DNA of 16,263 bases from Chloroflexota bacterium (GCA_016200765.1 JACQEC010000314.1:1-16263); one strand, 5' to 3'. Numbered from the stretch's first letter, positions 6,151 through 12,449 are shown. Program-made: numbers and translations. Notes: generated by a model from the sequence alone, not told the origin.

Positions 6151-7113
6151 TCAGAGGGGCTTCGCGCCTATGCGCAGGGTCAGCGCCAGCCGGTGCCGCT
6201 GGCTGTCAATGGCGAGCACGCGCGCCTGCACGCGATCACCCTTCTGCACCACGTTGCGCGGGTGGAAGAAACTGCCTTCGGAGAGCTCCGAGACGTGAAT
6301 CAGCCCCTCAAGCCCCTCAGCCACCTTGGCGAACGCGCCGAAGTCGGTGACGTTCGTGATGACGCCCTCGACGATTTGCCCCACCTGATACTTGTGCGCC
6401 GCCGCGCCCCACGGGTCGGAGCGCAGGCGCTTGAGGCTAAGCTGGATGCGCCGCTTGGACACATCTATACTCAACACCGAGACCTGCACCTCCTGCCCGG
6501 CGCGCAGGACGTCGCGCGGGTGGTTCACGCGCTCCCACGAGAGCTCCGAGACGTGAATCAAGCCGTCAATGCCGCCCAGGTCAACAAACGCGCCGAAGTC
6601 GGTGATATGGTTGACCCGCCCGGCGCAAACCTGGCCGACCTTCAGGGTTTGCAGAAGCGTTTCCCCGTCGCGCTGGCGGCCCAAGGCCAGCCGCTCGGAG
6701 AGAATAAAGCGGTTCTGGGCAGGATCCAGCTCGATCACCTTCAGGCGCAGTTTCTCGCCAATGCGGGTGCTCAACTGCGTCACGCGATCCTGTTCGTTGG
6801 TCCAGCGCGTCAGCCCGACCATGTGCGAAGCCGGCACGAAGCCCGCCAATTCGCCGACCTTCACCAGCAGGCCGCCGCGGTTGAAGGCGGTGACCAGCCC
6901 CTCGACCGTTTCGTCTCTGGAGAAGACCTCCTGCGCCCATTGCCACGCGGCATCCGGCGAAGCCGCCGCGGGAACTTGAGGGGCAGGGGCGGCTGGCGGC
7001 TCGGGTCGGGGAGGGGGCGCCGGAGGGTGAGGCTCAACCTGCTCAACGTCTTTCAGCAGTGAATCCCAATACCCGTCATCGCTTGAATCTGTCATGCTTC
7101 TCTGGACATCCAT
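6151..7113 (-). CDS. S1-domain RNA-binding protein (ribosomal protein S1-like)
   Basis: This protein of about 320 aa has a Pro/Ala-rich disordered N-terminus (roughly 25-60) and three S1 OB-fold repeats, at about 69-141, 159-228 and 245-314. The second and third carry the classic VxxITDFGAFVDLGGIDGLIHVSELSW-type signature and are followed by VQVSVLSIDVSKRRIQLSLK. The first is more diverged (RGGLLVKVGELAGFVPASHMVG). Full-length E. coli S1 has six repeats; shorter S1 proteins are usual in many phyla, so this may be the ribosomal S1 or a paralogue. Start choice: ATG 7113 follows GCGGGG by 5 bases. ATG 7095 (MTDSSDD) and ATG 7140 are alternatives. It heads the minus-strand run with ftsK and infA. 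Confidence 0.9.
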   Translation of the reverse strand: MDVQRSMTDSSDDGYWDSLLKDVEQVEPHPPAPPPRPEPPAAPAPQVPAAASPDAAWQWAQEVFSRDETVEGLVTAFNRGGLLVKVGELAGFVPASHMVGLTRWTNEQDRVTQLSTRIGEKLRLKVIELDPAQNRFILSERLALGRQRDGETLLQTLKVGQVCAGRVNHITDFGAFVDLGGIDGLIHVSELSWERVNHPRDVLRAGQEVQVSVLSIDVSKRRIQLSLKRLRSDPWGAAAHKYQVGQIVEGVITNVTDFGAFAKVAEGLEGLIHVSELSEGSFFHPRNVVQKGDRVQARVLAIDSQRHRLALTLRIGAKPL

Positions 7114-7202
7114 AAGAACCCCGCCACCCTGAAGTGCCATCGAAATTGTCGAACCACCCGCCGCAAAATCTCAATCGCCGCGCGCGCCACTTACTTTTCA
7201 TG

Positions 7203-7344
7203 TTCACCGCCGAGAGCGCAGAGTCAAGTTTTGATTTCAGATTTTAGATTTTTGAAAGTCCCCGTTTGAAGTTGAGGGGATTGCCAATCTCAAATCAACA
7301 ATCTCAAATCTAAAATTACAAGTCTCGGCGCTCTCGGCGGTGAA
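7203..7344. repeat. 142-bp MITE-like palindromic element
   Basis: Perfect 17-bp terminal inverted repeats, TTCACCGCCGAGAGCGC (7203-7219) and its complement (7328-7344). The interior is AT-rich and imperfectly palindromic (AGATTTTAGATT on the left, AATCTAAAATT on the right), so the whole element can fold as a long hairpin. The same 17-mer starts the element at 13995. There is no ORF and no obvious target-site duplication. The rest of the gap 7114-7390 shows nothing else I can name. Confidence 0.8.
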
Positions 7345-7401
7345 TACCCTGACCGTACTCGAAAGTGTTCGTTAGTCAGGATCGCCGCGCTTAGTTTTGC
7401 G

Positions 7402-8001
7402 TCAGGTCAACTTGAACCGATTGCGCCCCGCTTCCGCCCGGCTGGCAATTCGTGTCATCGGTGTTGACGGTGACGACATTGGAGATGGGAACAGACTGCC
7501 ACTGCTCGTAGCGACCGCGCCGTCCCAACTACTGGCCCAGACGCGGATATTAACGCCGCCGAGCAGGTTACCGGCGCGATCCTTCACGAGGCCGATGATG
7601 ATGGTGACACCGCAGTTCGGCTCGCTCTTCACGAAGCTCGCCGTATAGGGAAACGCCGGCACCGGCGTGTTAGTCGGCGGCGCGGGCGTGAAGGTGCTGG
7701 TCGGGCGCGGGGTGTTGGTCGGCGGCAACCGCGTGAAGGTGCTGGTCGGCGGCACACGGGTGAAGGTGCTGGTTGGTAGTGGCGTGTTGGTGACCGTCGG
7801 CGTGCTCGTTCGGCTGGGCGTGGCCGTAAACGCCGGCGTTGGCGTGTCCGTCGCGGTCGGCGTGAAGGTCGGAAGACTCGTGCGCGTCGGGCGCGGCGTA
7901 GCGGTTGGCTCCGGGGCCGGCAGTCCCGGCAGGGTGCAAGCGGCCAGCATGAGAACAAGGGCGGAGCCGAGCAAGGCTCCCCAGCGTGCGTGATTAATCA
8001 A
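7402..8001 (-). CDS. Thr/Pro-rich lipoprotein, C-terminus apparently frameshifted
   Basis: A secreted lipid-anchored protein. The signal peptide ends in lipobox LAAC with C22. Residues about 28-120 are a degenerate Thr/Pro repeat (TPTPAFTATPSRTSTPT style), a cell-wall or extracellular spacer common in Chloroflexota. A short globular domain follows (NCGVTIIIGLVKDRAGNLLGGVNIRVWASSWDG). After WDG the open frame turns into low-quality Ser/Pro/Arg sequence, while the frame one base over reads RYEQWQSVPISNVVTVNTDD and on to SVQVDLTQN, then a TAA at 7391-7393. That is clearly the true tail. A single-base loss near 7511-7524 explains this. The TTG start at 8001 has GGAGG 5 bases upstream. The function of the globular part is unknown. 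Confidence 0.8.
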   Translation of the reverse strand: MINHARWGALLGSALVLMLAACTLPGLPAPEPTATPRPTRTSLPTFTPTATDTPTPAFTATPSRTSTPTVTNTPLPTSTFTRVPPTSTFTRLPPTNTPRPTSTFTPAPPTNTPVPAFPYTASFVKSEPNCGVTIIIGLVKDRAGNLLGGVNIRVWASSWDGAVATSSGSLFPSPMSSPSTPMTRIASRAEAGRNRFKLT

Positions 8002-8034
8002 GGATTCCTCCAGATAAAAGCCTGAACGGGCAGC

Positions 8035-8043
8035 ATTATAGCA
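8035..8043 (-). promoter_or_regulatory. Extended -10 promoter for the Thr/Pro-rich lipoprotein
   Basis: On the minus strand the sequence reads TGCTATAAT: a perfect TATAAT (8035-8040) with an upstream TGn. There is no good -35. The predicted start is near 8028, some 27 bases before the TTG start codon. Confidence 0.6.
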
Positions 8044-8070
8044 TAGTCCGGCTGATTACTCCACCAGACG

Positions 8071-8320
8071 TTGACGCGTTGGCGCGTTAAGCGTTGGCGC
8101 GTTGCAGTGCTCCTCAATAGTCATAGTGCAGTGTATGGTTCGACAAGCTCACCATGTATCATTGAGCACCCAGCATGGTGAGCCTGTCGAACCATGCGGC
8201 GCGAGTCAAGCGGGATGGCTGACAAGCACCGCACCCTTCGACAAACGCAAGGGGCTTGCGCTCGATTTGCCAAGAGACTTTTGAGGAGCCCTGAACGCGT
8301 CAACGCGTCACGCTCAACGT
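8071..8320. repeat. Composite repeat: GCGTTG-rich outer arms around a 22-bp palindrome
   Basis: Outer arms: TTGACGCGTT (8071-8080, followed by tandem GGCGCGTT units to 8104) against AACGCGTCAA (8294-8303). Inner palindrome: 8135-8156 against 8174-8195, 22 bp with one mismatch, reading ATGGTTCGACAAGCTCACCA on the left. Its translation (VRQAHH, HGEPVEP) is the familiar false peptide seen in many genomes that carry this repeat. No gene is supported here. Confidence 0.75.
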
Positions 8321-8329
8321 TTCCGGCTC

Positions 8330-8358
8330 TGGACAGCATAGAACTTTTGTGCTATTAT
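8330..8358 (+). promoter_or_regulatory. Promoter for the radical SAM gene
   Basis: TGGACA (8330-8335, 5/6 match) and TATTAT (8353-8358, 5/6) with a 17-base spacer and an extended-10 TGC just before the -10. The predicted start is about 8365 and the ATG is at 8382. Confidence 0.65.
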
Positions 8359-8381
8359 CAATGAGAGGGGAGGGTCAGGCC

Positions 8382-9533
8382 ATGGACACGATCCAGAAAC
8401 TGGAACTGCTGGGAGGCGACACGCGCTTTGAGGTGCAGTCGGCGGCGGAGAAGGCTTGCCCCGACTATCTTGACCTGCCAGCCAAGACGCAAGGATTGAA
8501 AGACTCGTTGAGCACGGTGATTCGCGGGGACGGCAAACGCATGACGGTGCTCAAGACGCTGTTGTCTTCATACTGCGCGCGCAATTGCTTCTACTGCCCC
8601 TGGCGGCGCGGGCGCGATCTGCCGCGCGTGCAGTTCACGCCGGAGGAGATGGCTTCCGCCTTTATGCAGATGCACCAGAAGCGGCTGGTGGAAGGATTGT
8701 TTCTGTCGTCGGGCATCCACGGGCGCGCTTCGACCACCCAAGACCGGCTGATTGCGACCGCAGACCTCCTGCGCCACAAGCACGGCTACCGCGGTTACAT
8801 CCACCTGAAGATCATGCCCGGCGTGGATCGCGCCAGCGTCGAGGCCTCGATGCGTCTGGCCGACCGCGTCTCGATCAATCTCGAAGCGCCCAACCCGGCG
8901 CGGCTGGAGCGCCTCGCGCCGGAGAAGAACCTGTTCGAGCAACTGATGCCCGCGCTCTACTGGGCTGATGAGATCAACCAACAGCGCCGCGCGGAAGGCA
9001 AGCGCGCGGTCAGCACGACCACGCAGTTTGTCGTCGGGGCGGCGGGCGAGAGCGACCGCGAGATCATCACCACCGTCGCGCAACTCGCGCGTGAGGCGCG
9101 CTTGAGCCGCGCCTACTTCTCGGCCTTTCACCCGGTGCCGCACACGCCGCTCGACGGGCTTCTGCCCGAAGACCCGCGCCGCGAGCACCGGCTCTACCAG
9201 TCCGATTTCCTCCTGCGCCAGTATGCCTTCGCGGCGGACGAACTGGTCTTCGATGCGTCGGGCAACCTGCCGCGCGCAATGGACCCCAAACTGCTATACG
9301 CCCTGCGCCACCCCGAAAGGTTTCCGCTCGAAATCAACCGCGCGCCGCGCGAGGCGCTGCTGCGCGTGCCCGGCATCGGGCCGCGCTCGGTCGAGCGCAT
9401 CTTGCAGATGCGCCAGCGCGGCCGCCTGCAAGACCTGCGCGACCTCAAGGGCGTCGGGCTGGCCGCCCAGCGCGCCACGCCGTTCCTGCTGTTCAACGGG
9501 CGGCGCCCCCACATGCAGTTGAGCCTATTCTAG
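8382..9533 (+). CDS. Radical SAM / helix-hairpin-helix DNA modification or repair protein
   Basis: This 383-aa protein matches the family annotated as putative DNA modification/repair radical SAM protein. The iron-sulfur motif CxxxCxxC is C65, C69 and C72 (CARNCFYC). It is followed by conserved TIM-barrel segments (FLSSGIHG, GYIHLKIMPG, RVSINLEAPN). The C-terminus (about 318-372) carries tandem helix-hairpin-helix DNA-binding motifs (LLRVPGIGPRSVERIL and LKGVGLAAQRA). The substrate and reaction are unknown for the family; a role on DNA is inferred from the HhH motifs. ATG 8382 is chosen because GGGGAGGG (8367-8374) lies 7 bases upstream. The DNA-metabolism partner (DUF4130 type) that often sits next to it is absent. 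Its last 18 bases are echoed in a remnant at 11109-11126. Confidence 0.9.
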   Translation: MDTIQKLELLGGDTRFEVQSAAEKACPDYLDLPAKTQGLKDSLSTVIRGDGKRMTVLKTLLSSYCARNCFYCPWRRGRDLPRVQFTPEEMASAFMQMHQKRLVEGLFLSSGIHGRASTTQDRLIATADLLRHKHGYRGYIHLKIMPGVDRASVEASMRLADRVSINLEAPNPARLERLAPEKNLFEQLMPALYWADEINQQRRAEGKRAVSTTTQFVVGAAGESDREIITTVAQLAREARLSRAYFSAFHPVPHTPLDGLLPEDPRREHRLYQSDFLLRQYAFAADELVFDASGNLPRAMDPKLLYALRHPERFPLEINRAPREALLRVPGIGPRSVERILQMRQRGRLQDLRDLKGVGLAAQRATPFLLFNGRRPHMQLSLF

Positions 9534-9540
9534 CAGGCGC

Positions 9541-9650
9541 GGCATCGGTTGGAAACCGACGCCTACCGTATCAAACCGGCTGCACCGGTTGGGGCATCGC
9601 AACCTGCGCCGCAGGTTTTCTATTCGTAGGCGTCGGATTGATCCGATGCC
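9541..9650. repeat. 110-bp palindromic element between radical SAM and propeller genes
   Basis: GGCATCGG (9541-9548) pairs with CCGATGCC (9643-9650), and CCGACGCCTAC (9556-9566) with GTAGGCGTCGG (9626-9636). Inside are AACCGG-ctgca-CCGGTT (about 9584-9600) and AACCTGCGCCGCAGGTT followed by TTCTATTC (9601-9625). The same AACCTGC...TTTTCTATTCGTAG block recurs at 11241-11270 and, with changes, at 12386-12414. The hairpin followed by TTTTCT may also end radical SAM transcripts. Confidence 0.75.
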
Positions 9651-9676
9651 GCTGCTGCGGGCGGGTCAAGCCAGAC

Positions 9677-10645
9677 CTACGGGCCGATCCGTCCAATCGC
9701 GTTGAGGTTGCTTTCCACGAACCATAAAGCCCTGTCCGGGCCAAGGGTGATGTCAGTAAGCCCGAGGTTATATCCCAAGCTCTTGGTCTCACGGATGACA
9801 CCGCTCGTGGTGATGCGCCCGATCTTGTTGACCCCGTTTTCGGTGAACCACAGCGCCCCGTCCGGGCCAGCTGTAATGCCAGCAGGGCCGCTACCACTTG
9901 TCGGGATCAGATACTCCGTAATGACACCGCCCGTGGTGATACGTCCGATCTGATTACCAAAGAGCTCGATAAACCACAACGCCCCGTCCGGGCCAGTTGT
10001 AATGTCATAAGGGTAGCTACTCGCTGTTGGGATCGGATACTCACTGATGACACCGCTCGTGGTGATACGTCCGATCTGGTTGCCATTCCGTTCGGTAAAC
10101 CATAGCGCCCCGTCCGGGCCAGCCGTAATGTTAGACAGTGAGCTACCACTTGTCGGGAGCAGATACTCCGTGATCACACCGTCCGTGGTGATGCGTCCGA
10201 TCTGGTTGCCAATCTGTTCAGTAAACCATAGCGCCCCGTCCGGGCCAGCTGTAATGCCATCGGGAGAGCTACCTGCAGTCGGGGTCGGGTACTCGCTAAT
10301 GACACCGCCCGTGGTAATGCGTCCGATCTTGTTGGTATTACTCTCGGTGAACCACAGCGCCCCGTCCGGGCCAGCCGTGATGCCCAAAGGGAGGCTATTG
10401 GCAGTCGGGATTGGATACTCGCTGATGACACCACTCGTGGTGATGCGCCCGATCTTGTTGGTATTACTCTCGGTGAACCACAGCGCCCCGTCCGGGCCAG
10501 CCGTGATGCCAAAGGGGTAGCTATACGCTGTCGGGATCGGATAGGACGTGAATGAGATGGCGGCCGTGACTTGGGTCATGACCGCGGTGAGCAGTAGTGC
10601 AAATGCGACGACGCGCAACAGGAAGAACCGACTTCGCTTGAACAT
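9677..10645 (-). CDS. Secreted Vgb-like (streptogramin-lyase-like) beta-propeller protein
   Basis: This 322-aa protein has a signal peptide (about 1-29, MFKRSRFF plus a hydrophobic core ending TQVTAA). Seven 42-residue repeats follow, each with the signature GITAGPDGALWFTE...KIGRITTSGVISEYPIPT, giving a predicted seven-bladed propeller. The repeat resembles virginiamycin B lyase (Vgb), which uses catalytic histidines and glutamate. This protein contains no histidine at all, so lyase activity is unlikely and a binding or scaffold role fits better. The repeats are nearly identical in DNA too, which suggests recent amplification. ATG 10645 has AGAAGGAGA 8 bases upstream. The longer frame to 10702 lacks a ribosome site. 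It is transcribed toward the radical SAM gene. Confidence 0.85.
   Translation of the reverse strand: MFKRSRFFLLRVVAFALLLTAVMTQVTAAISFTSYPIPTAYSYPFGITAGPDGALWFTESNTNKIGRITTSGVISEYPIPTANSLPLGITAGPDGALWFTESNTNKIGRITTGGVISEYPTPTAGSSPDGITAGPDGALWFTEQIGNQIGRITTDGVITEYLLPTSGSSLSNITAGPDGALWFTERNGNQIGRITTSGVISEYPIPTASSYPYDITTGPDGALWFIELFGNQIGRITTGGVITEYLIPTSGSGPAGITAGPDGALWFTENGVNKIGRITTSGVIRETKSLGYNLGLTDITLGPDRALWFVESNLNAIGRIGP
9700..10540 (-). repeat. 126-bp tandem coding repeats of the propeller gene
   Basis: The block CGCCCCGTCCGGGCCAG recurs about every 126 bases (near 9855, 9981, 10107, 10233, 10359 and 10485), one per propeller blade. The copies around 10320-10510 are the most alike. The last blade (about 9700-9790) is the most diverged. 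Confidence 0.85.
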
Positions 10646-10702
10646 AGTTAGAATCTCCTTCTCGAAACGCAGCCTCCGAAACCATGCCGATTGCGGGGGC
10701 AT

Positions 10703-10862
10703 CTAGGGCCGCCTACTCCGTTCCAACAGCGCGCCTACGCCGTCCATGGTGGCGTGCGTAAGCGAGCCATCGTTCCGGTTCCCCCTCCTTTCCTTCTCCC
10801 TGTGGTTAGGCCGCGGCTCGCTCAAACCGGTCGAGCCGGTTCTGAACACTCCGCGCCCAAAC
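10703..10862. other. Gene-free stretch with short palindromes upstream of the propeller gene
   Basis: No credible ORF. AGCGAGCC (10761-10768) is inverted at 10815-10822, and AACCGG-tcgag-CCGGTT occupies 10825-10841. These hairpins lie between the terminator-like stem at 10863-10911 and the propeller start, within its presumed 5' leader on the minus strand. Confidence 0.5.
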
Positions 10863-10911
10863 AAAAACCGACCGCGCTCCGAGGCTATGCCTCGGAGCGC
10901 GGTCGGTTTTT
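10863..10911. terminator. Perfect 23-bp hairpin with T-runs on both strands
   Basis: The arms 10863-10885 and 10889-10911 are exact inverse copies with a TAT loop. They begin with AAAAA and end with TTTTT, so the structure works as an intrinsic terminator in either direction. On the minus strand it lies about 80 bases after a TTGACA promoter (11001-11028) and about 220 bases before the propeller gene. Confidence 0.8.
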
Positions 10912-11000
10912 CCTGCGTCATCACGCGCTCTTCTAGCTATGAGAAACCTAGCGAACCCGTGCGGTTGATCTTTTTCGTATGTGGTTATCGAATTCCATAA

Positions 11001-11028
11001 ATGTTACACCCGTTTGCCGCTTTGTCAA
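11001..11028 (-). promoter_or_regulatory. Minus-strand promoter carried by repeat A
   Basis: On the minus strand TTGACA (11023-11028, 6/6) and TAACAT (11001-11006, 4/6) are 16 bases apart. The same boxes and spacing are kept in repeat B (12131-12158), which supports function or recent copying. It points toward the hairpin at 10863-10911 and the propeller gene. Confidence 0.5.
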
Positions 11029-11108
11029 ATGCGCATTTCGGGGTAGGGGTCGGGGCGAAGCCACAGCCGCGGCTCGCGCGGTTGGGCAGCGGTCGGCACC
11101 CCCCACAA

Positions 11109-11126
11109 CAGTTGAGCTTGTTCTAG
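11109..11126 (+). pseudogene. Remnant of a radical SAM gene 3' end
   Basis: The 18 bases encode QLSLF-stop, exactly the end of the radical SAM protein at 9516-9533. Homology continues past the stop: 9516-9540 and 11109-11133 agree at 23 of 25 positions, and both differences are synonymous (CTA versus TTG for Leu). This points to a decayed second copy rather than chance. Confidence 0.5.
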
Positions 11127-11309
11127 CAGGCGCGCCATCATCACCGGAGAGCAATCTTCAGCCGGATGGCGGGATGGTACACGGCCACTCAAGCGCGCTC
11201 TTCCCCTTCCCGGCTGAAGCCTGCCCTCCCTAGAACCCGCGAACCTGCGCCGCAGGTTTTCTATTCGTAGCCGCCGGTTTCCAACCGATGCCGCCGCCAC
11301 GGGCGTGGC

Positions 11310-11348
11310 ACACAACGCGCTATCCGGGCCAAGGGTAACGGCCTTGCC
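11310..11348 (-). pseudogene. Remnant of the propeller gene's last blade
   Basis: On the minus strand this reads GKAVTLGPDSALC, against LTDITLGPDRALW in the final blade of the Vgb-like protein. The DNA shares ACCCTTGGCCCGGA followed by a similar AG-GC-TT-TG pattern. It is followed directly by repeat sequence with the same TTTTCTATTC block found after the intact gene, so it looks like the end of a lost propeller copy. Confidence 0.45.
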
Positions 11349-11350
11349 GC

Positions 11351-11941
11351 TCACTTCGCTTCGACGACCTGACCGCTCTGCAGTCTGAACGTGCGCGTCA
11401 ACTCAACGGTCGGCGCGGCTGACATCGGCTCGCCGGGCTTGCGGTCGAGCATGGTCACGATCACATTGCCCGATCGAATTTCCAGCGTCTTCACGACGAT
11501 GCGGTCGCCGAGCAGGAACGACCCGACCGCCTTCGCACTGCCCCTGTCGTTAAGCACCAGCGCCAGATAGGTGAATGTGCCACTGCCACCGGGCTGCGCC
11601 ACAAGCAAGACGGCGGCATCCTCGGCGCCGTCTGCGTTAAGGTCGCCGAAGGCCTCGGGCGCGCCCAACTGGATCTTGCTCATCGTTGCCGAACCGGGCG
11701 CGGCCGGCTCCTGAAACAGGCCGTCCTTCAGTTGGGCTTTCTTCGTGCTGGCTACGTCAATGGGGTATTCCGCGTTAGGCAGGGCCAGCCGGATGGACAG
11801 CGCCGCCGGTGCGGGTGGTGTGGCCGTCGCCGGTGCTGGCGGTGTGGCTGTCGCCGGTGACGCGACCGGCGCGCCCCCGCACGCGGCGAGGACGCTGACA
11901 CAAAGGATCGCCACAACCGCCAGCCAGAGTTTCGAATGCAT
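11351..11941 (-). CDS. Lipoprotein with an FG-GAP-like calcium-binding motif
   Basis: This 196-aa protein has a signal peptide (MHSKLWLAVVAILCVSVLAAC) with lipobox LAAC and lipidated C21. A Pro/Ala/Thr spacer with tandem ATATPPAPA units follows (about 25-47), then a domain of about 145 aa. That domain contains FGDLNADGAEDAAVLLV, a DxNxDGxxD calcium loop as in FG-GAP/VCBS repeats, followed by GGSGTFTYLALVLNDRG and LLGDRIVVKTLEI. Similar domains are frequent in Chloroflexota lipoproteins; the function is not known. ATG 11941 is chosen because AAAGGAG lies about 8 bases upstream. The ORF extends upstream to 12010 without a ribosome site. A sigma70 promoter lies at 12022-12050. The gene is flanked by direct repeats A and B. 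Confidence 0.85.
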   Translation of the reverse strand: MHSKLWLAVVAILCVSVLAACGGAPVASPATATPPAPATATPPAPAALSIRLALPNAEYPIDVASTKKAQLKDGLFQEPAAPGSATMSKIQLGAPEAFGDLNADGAEDAAVLLVAQPGGSGTFTYLALVLNDRGSAKAVGSFLLGDRIVVKTLEIRSGNVIVTMLDRKPGEPMSAAPTVELTRTFRLQSGQVVEAK

Positions 11942-12021
11942 CCGCAGACTCCTTTCGGTTGAGAGAGACAATAAGGGCAGCCCTGGACCGACAAGTGTGG
12001 CTTGAATCATCCAGGTCTAGG

Positions 12022-12050
12022 TCTATAATAGCTTTCCTTGTCGCTGGCAA
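12022..12050 (-). promoter_or_regulatory. Promoter of the FG-GAP-like lipoprotein gene
   Basis: On the minus strand TTGCCA (12045-12050, 5/6) and TATAGA (12022-12027, 4/6) are 17 bases apart. The predicted start is near 12015, giving a leader of about 74 bases. Confidence 0.55.
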
Positions 12051-12127
12051 AATGTTCAAGCATTGGCCGCGCCAATGGACTCGCAAATGACGTCCAAAAT
12101 GTCTACGATGTTGTGTCGGTTCGCGTA

Positions 12128-12437
12128 TGAATGTTACACCCGTTTGCCGCATGGTCAAATGCGCGAGCGCATTTCGGTAATACGCCGATCCGTAGGGGCG
12201 AAGCCACGGCCCCGTCACGGCCCCCGGCGCGCCATCCTCACCGGAGAGCAGGCTTCAGCCGGTTGGCAGTGCGTTACACCATCATCCCCGGAGAGCAGGC
12301 TTCAGCCGGACGATGGTATGGTACACGGCCACTCAAGCGCGCTCTTCCCCTATCCGGCTGAAGCCTGCCCTCCCTAGAGCCTGCGAACCGGCGCAGCCGG
12401 TTTTCTATTCGTAGCCGTCGGTTTCCAACCGATGGCG
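12128..12437. repeat. Direct repeat B of the ~300-bp compound element
   Basis: Same order of blocks as 10998-11295. The GGAGAGCAGGCTTCAGCCGG arm is doubled here (12243-12262 and 12290-12309), facing one CCGGCTGAAGCCTGCCCTCC arm (12354-12373). ATGCGCGAGCGCAT (12159-12172) is a local palindrome. AACCGGC-GCA-GCCGGTTTTCTATTC (about 12386-12410) is the variant of the hairpin at 9601. No gene is supported. Confidence 0.75.
12131..12158 (-). promoter_or_regulatory. Minus-strand promoter carried by repeat B
   Basis: TTGACC (12153-12158) and TAACAT (12131-12136) are 16 bases apart on the minus strand, the same layout as in repeat A. It points at the lipoprotein gene, upstream of that gene's own promoter. 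Confidence 0.4.
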
Positions 12438-12449
12438 CGCTCCATGAGG

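Larger units (their letters stand above)
10998..11295. repeat. Direct repeat A of a ~300-bp compound element
   Basis: It shares several blocks with 12128-12437 in the same order and orientation. These are ATGTTACACCCGTTTGCCGC (11001-11020), the GTCAAATGCG/GCATTTCGG block, GGGGCGAAGCCAC, the GGAGAGCA...CTTCAGCCGG / CCGGCTGAAGCCTGCCCTCC inverted pair (11146-11165 and 11210-11229), and the GGTTTTCTATTCGTAGCCG block. Unlike copy B, it carries an extra segment of about 65 bases (about 11061-11126) that ends in a radical SAM gene remnant. Confidence 0.75.

Noticed and set aside
6133..7062. 309-codon plus-strand frame opposite the S1-domain gene
   Set aside because: Antisense shadow of three obvious S1 repeats; no independent start signal or family resemblance.
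7203..7344. Insertion sequence
   Set aside because: Terminal inverted repeats are perfect, but there is no room for a transposase and no target duplication is visible, so only a MITE-like call is supported.
8102..8339. Short ORFs reading VRQAHH / HGEPVEP
   Set aside because: They are translations of a widespread intergenic palindrome, readable on both strands, and lack ribosome sites.
9700..10540. Regular 126-bp repeats as a possible CRISPR or satellite array
   Set aside because: The period equals 42 codons, the frame is continuous, and each unit is a propeller blade, so these are protein repeats without spacers.
10691..10936. ORFs on both strands across the 10863-10911 hairpin
   Set aside because: The palindrome gives near-identical peptides on both strands. 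A terminator explains the sequence better than a gene.
11025..11354. 109-codon minus-strand frame
   Set aside because: Most of it translates the direct repeat, and a similar frame exists in repeat B. Only the first 15 codons resemble the propeller, so I treat that part as a remnant.
12063..12377. Plus-strand ORFs in repeat B
   Set aside because: They share their peptide ends with ORFs in repeat A because the DNA is repeated; no start signals or domains.
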